The notes under the pieces are model-generated. The model did no database searches. It was given only the letters and a program-made list of their open reading frames with translations, and was not told the origin of the DNA. This document shows positions 7,389 through 8,024 of a stretch of DNA of 8,024 nucleotides, in pieces. Source of the DNA: Saprospiraceae bacterium. GTDB lineage: Bacteria; Bacteroidota; Bacteroidia; Chitinophagales; Saprospiraceae. Within the stretch, counting starts at the first letter, position 1, and the number at the start of each line of letters is the position of its first letter. The translations under genes were made by a program, and so were the position numbers. The stretch spans positions 1 through 8,024 of the forward strand of contig JALHPW010000210.1 of assembly GCA_022842255.1 (NCBI GenBank), given 5' to 3'.

Positions 7389-7416
7389 GCGAATCAAACA
7401 TTCGACGATACGATTC

Positions 7417-7450
7417 AAAAACTCCAGCGGGCAACCGTTGGAGTTTTTTT
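7417..7450 (+). terminator. Rho-independent terminator of cold-shock gene 1
   Basis: An 11-bp core stem (7420-7430 with 7435-7445) has a GCAA tetraloop of the GNRA type and one G-U pair, followed by seven T (7444-7450). The A-run before the stem extends pairing into the T-run. It lies 29 bp after the stop codon. Confidence 0.88.
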
Positions 7451-7610
7451 ATGCCCTTTTTCCCGGATTATTCATCAAAAGGGGGCGGAACGGCTGTATA
7501 AACCAGCAAACTGGCCCAAATCATTTTGAAAGATTCTTTGGTTTTTTGAAAAATTCAAAGCGCCTTTCAAAATAAAAAAATAAAACTCAGGTATTCTCAA
7601 CAAATAAAAT

Positions 7611-7618
7611 TACCTTTG
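7611..7618 (+). promoter_or_regulatory. -7 box of the cold-shock gene 2 promoter
   Basis: TACCTTTG matches TAnnTTTG and is identical to the box of gene 1. No TTTG or TTG is found at the proper -33 distance (the bases there read TCAG within A/T-rich DNA). The promoter may therefore be weaker than that of gene 1 or need another factor. Confidence 0.5.
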
Positions 7619-7621
7619 CCC

Positions 7622-7665
7622 TGTCCTTCGGGACAATTACTTTTCATTTTTTCAATTTTTTTAGT
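7622..7665 (+). promoter_or_regulatory. Conserved 5' leader of cold-shock gene 2: UUCG hairpin plus U-rich tract
   Basis: A perfect 5-bp stem (7622-7626 with 7631-7635) encloses a TTCG tetraloop, followed by the same A/U-rich, mainly U stretch up to ATG 7666. Position and length are identical to the leader of gene 1, so the two align without gaps. Confidence 0.6.
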
Positions 7666-7857
7666 ATGTTATCAGGAACTGTTAAGTTCTTCAACGAAAC
7701 CAAAGGTTTCGGTTTCGTAGTCGACTCAAACTCGGGCGAAGAAATTTTTGTTCACGTCAGCGGTTTGGTTGACAAAGTCCGCGAAGGTGATTCTGTCACG
7801 TTCGAGACCCAACAAGGCAAAAAAGGCTTGAATGCGGTCAATGTCCAACTCGCGTAA
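7666..7857 (+). CDS. Cold-shock domain protein, copy 2 (CspA family)
   Basis: This second 63-residue cold-shock protein has RNP1 KGFGFV (13-18) and RNP2 IFVHV (27-31). Nine residues differ from copy 1: positions 2, 3, 20, 22, 23, 27, 43, 49 and 50. All lie outside the nucleic-acid-binding aromatics except the mild V27I change. The K49Q and E50Q changes alter the charge of the loop before the last strand. By my count 29 of 192 bases differ, many of them silent, so the duplication is not recent or both copies are under selection. It has its own -7 box, leader and terminator. Redundant or temperature-specialised function is inferred. Confidence 0.95.
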   Translation: MLSGTVKFFNETKGFGFVVDSNSGEEIFVHVSGLVDKVREGDSVTFETQQGKKGLNAVNVQLA

Positions 7858-7885
7858 GCGACTCCGGCATTTAGACGATAAAATC

Positions 7886-7924
7886 AAAAAAAACTCCGAC
7901 GGGCAACCGTTGGAGTTTTTTTTT
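7886..7924. terminator. Rho-independent terminator of cold-shock gene 2, probably bidirectional
   Basis: An 11-bp core stem (7892-7902 with 7907-7917) has a GCAA loop, preceded by eight A and followed by nine T. Read from the other strand it also has a run of eight T after the stem. It could therefore also stop the minus-strand gene that ends at 7944. The stem repeats that of copy 1 with an AG/GA exchange that keeps one A-U and one G-U pair. Confidence 0.85.
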
Positions 7925-7943
7925 GTCCGTGTCTTTAAAGCGG

Positions 7944-8024
7944 CTAGTGAGGGATTCCAGTGATGGAAATATACACCAGTGCAACCAATACACCAAGTAC
8001 CATGGCCACAAAAATGTACACTAA
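7944..8024 (-). CDS. C-terminal end of an unidentified membrane protein (5' part beyond window)
   Basis: From the window edge the minus strand reads 26 codons and then TAG (7946-7944). The residues are strongly hydrophobic (VYIFVAMVLGVLVALVYISI) and end in TGIPH, which is a transmembrane helix with a short polar tail. The stop lies 19 bp from the bidirectional terminator, which fits a convergent gene end. I do not recognise the family. A chance open stretch of this length cannot be excluded, but the even hydrophobic pattern and the terminator argue for a real gene. Confidence 0.5.
   Translation of the reverse strand, partial: LVYIFVAMVLGVLVALVYISITGIPH

Overview
The window looks like a piece of a Bacteroidota chromosome, possibly from the Saprospiria/Chitinophagia side, though that placement is inference. 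The signs are promoters of the TTTG...TAnnTTTG type, start codons without Shine-Dalgarno sequences, a TonB-dependent receptor that begins with a carboxypeptidase-regulatory-like domain, and short VFVHVS-type cold-shock proteins. I see no RNA genes, CRISPR array, insertion sequence or integrase.

Positions 1-4651 hold a minus-strand cluster for a periplasmic molybdenum hydroxylase of the isoquinoline 1-oxidoreductase (IorAB) type. In transcription order it contains a Tat-exported molybdopterin subunit (4584-2431), a small [2Fe-2S] subunit (2317-1857) whose natural start is out of frame with its body, an 8-bp-unit repeat folded into a long inverted repeat (1857-1697), a membrane-anchored dihaem cytochrome c (1663-1013), and a second Tat-exported molybdopterin subunit that runs off the left edge (996-1). 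The expected electron path is substrate -> Mo cofactor -> two [2Fe-2S] clusters -> cytochrome c. No FAD subunit is visible, as expected for this branch. Good Bacteroidota promoters precede the first large subunit and the small subunit.

Positions 4700-6964 encode a TonB-dependent outer-membrane receptor on the same strand just upstream. The hydroxylase promoter lies in the gap between them, so co-transcription is possible but not required.

Positions 7118-7924 on the plus strand hold two tandem, near-identical cold-shock protein transcription units. Each has its own -7 box, a 5' leader with a UUCG-capped hairpin and a U-rich ATG-proximal stretch, a 63-residue protein, and a terminator capped by a GCAA loop. 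By my count the leader (51/55 identical) is better conserved than the coding region (163/192). This is the most interesting regulatory signal here.

The right edge (7944-8024, minus) holds the last residues of a membrane protein that converges on the second cold-shock gene, with a terminator between them that appears usable in both directions.
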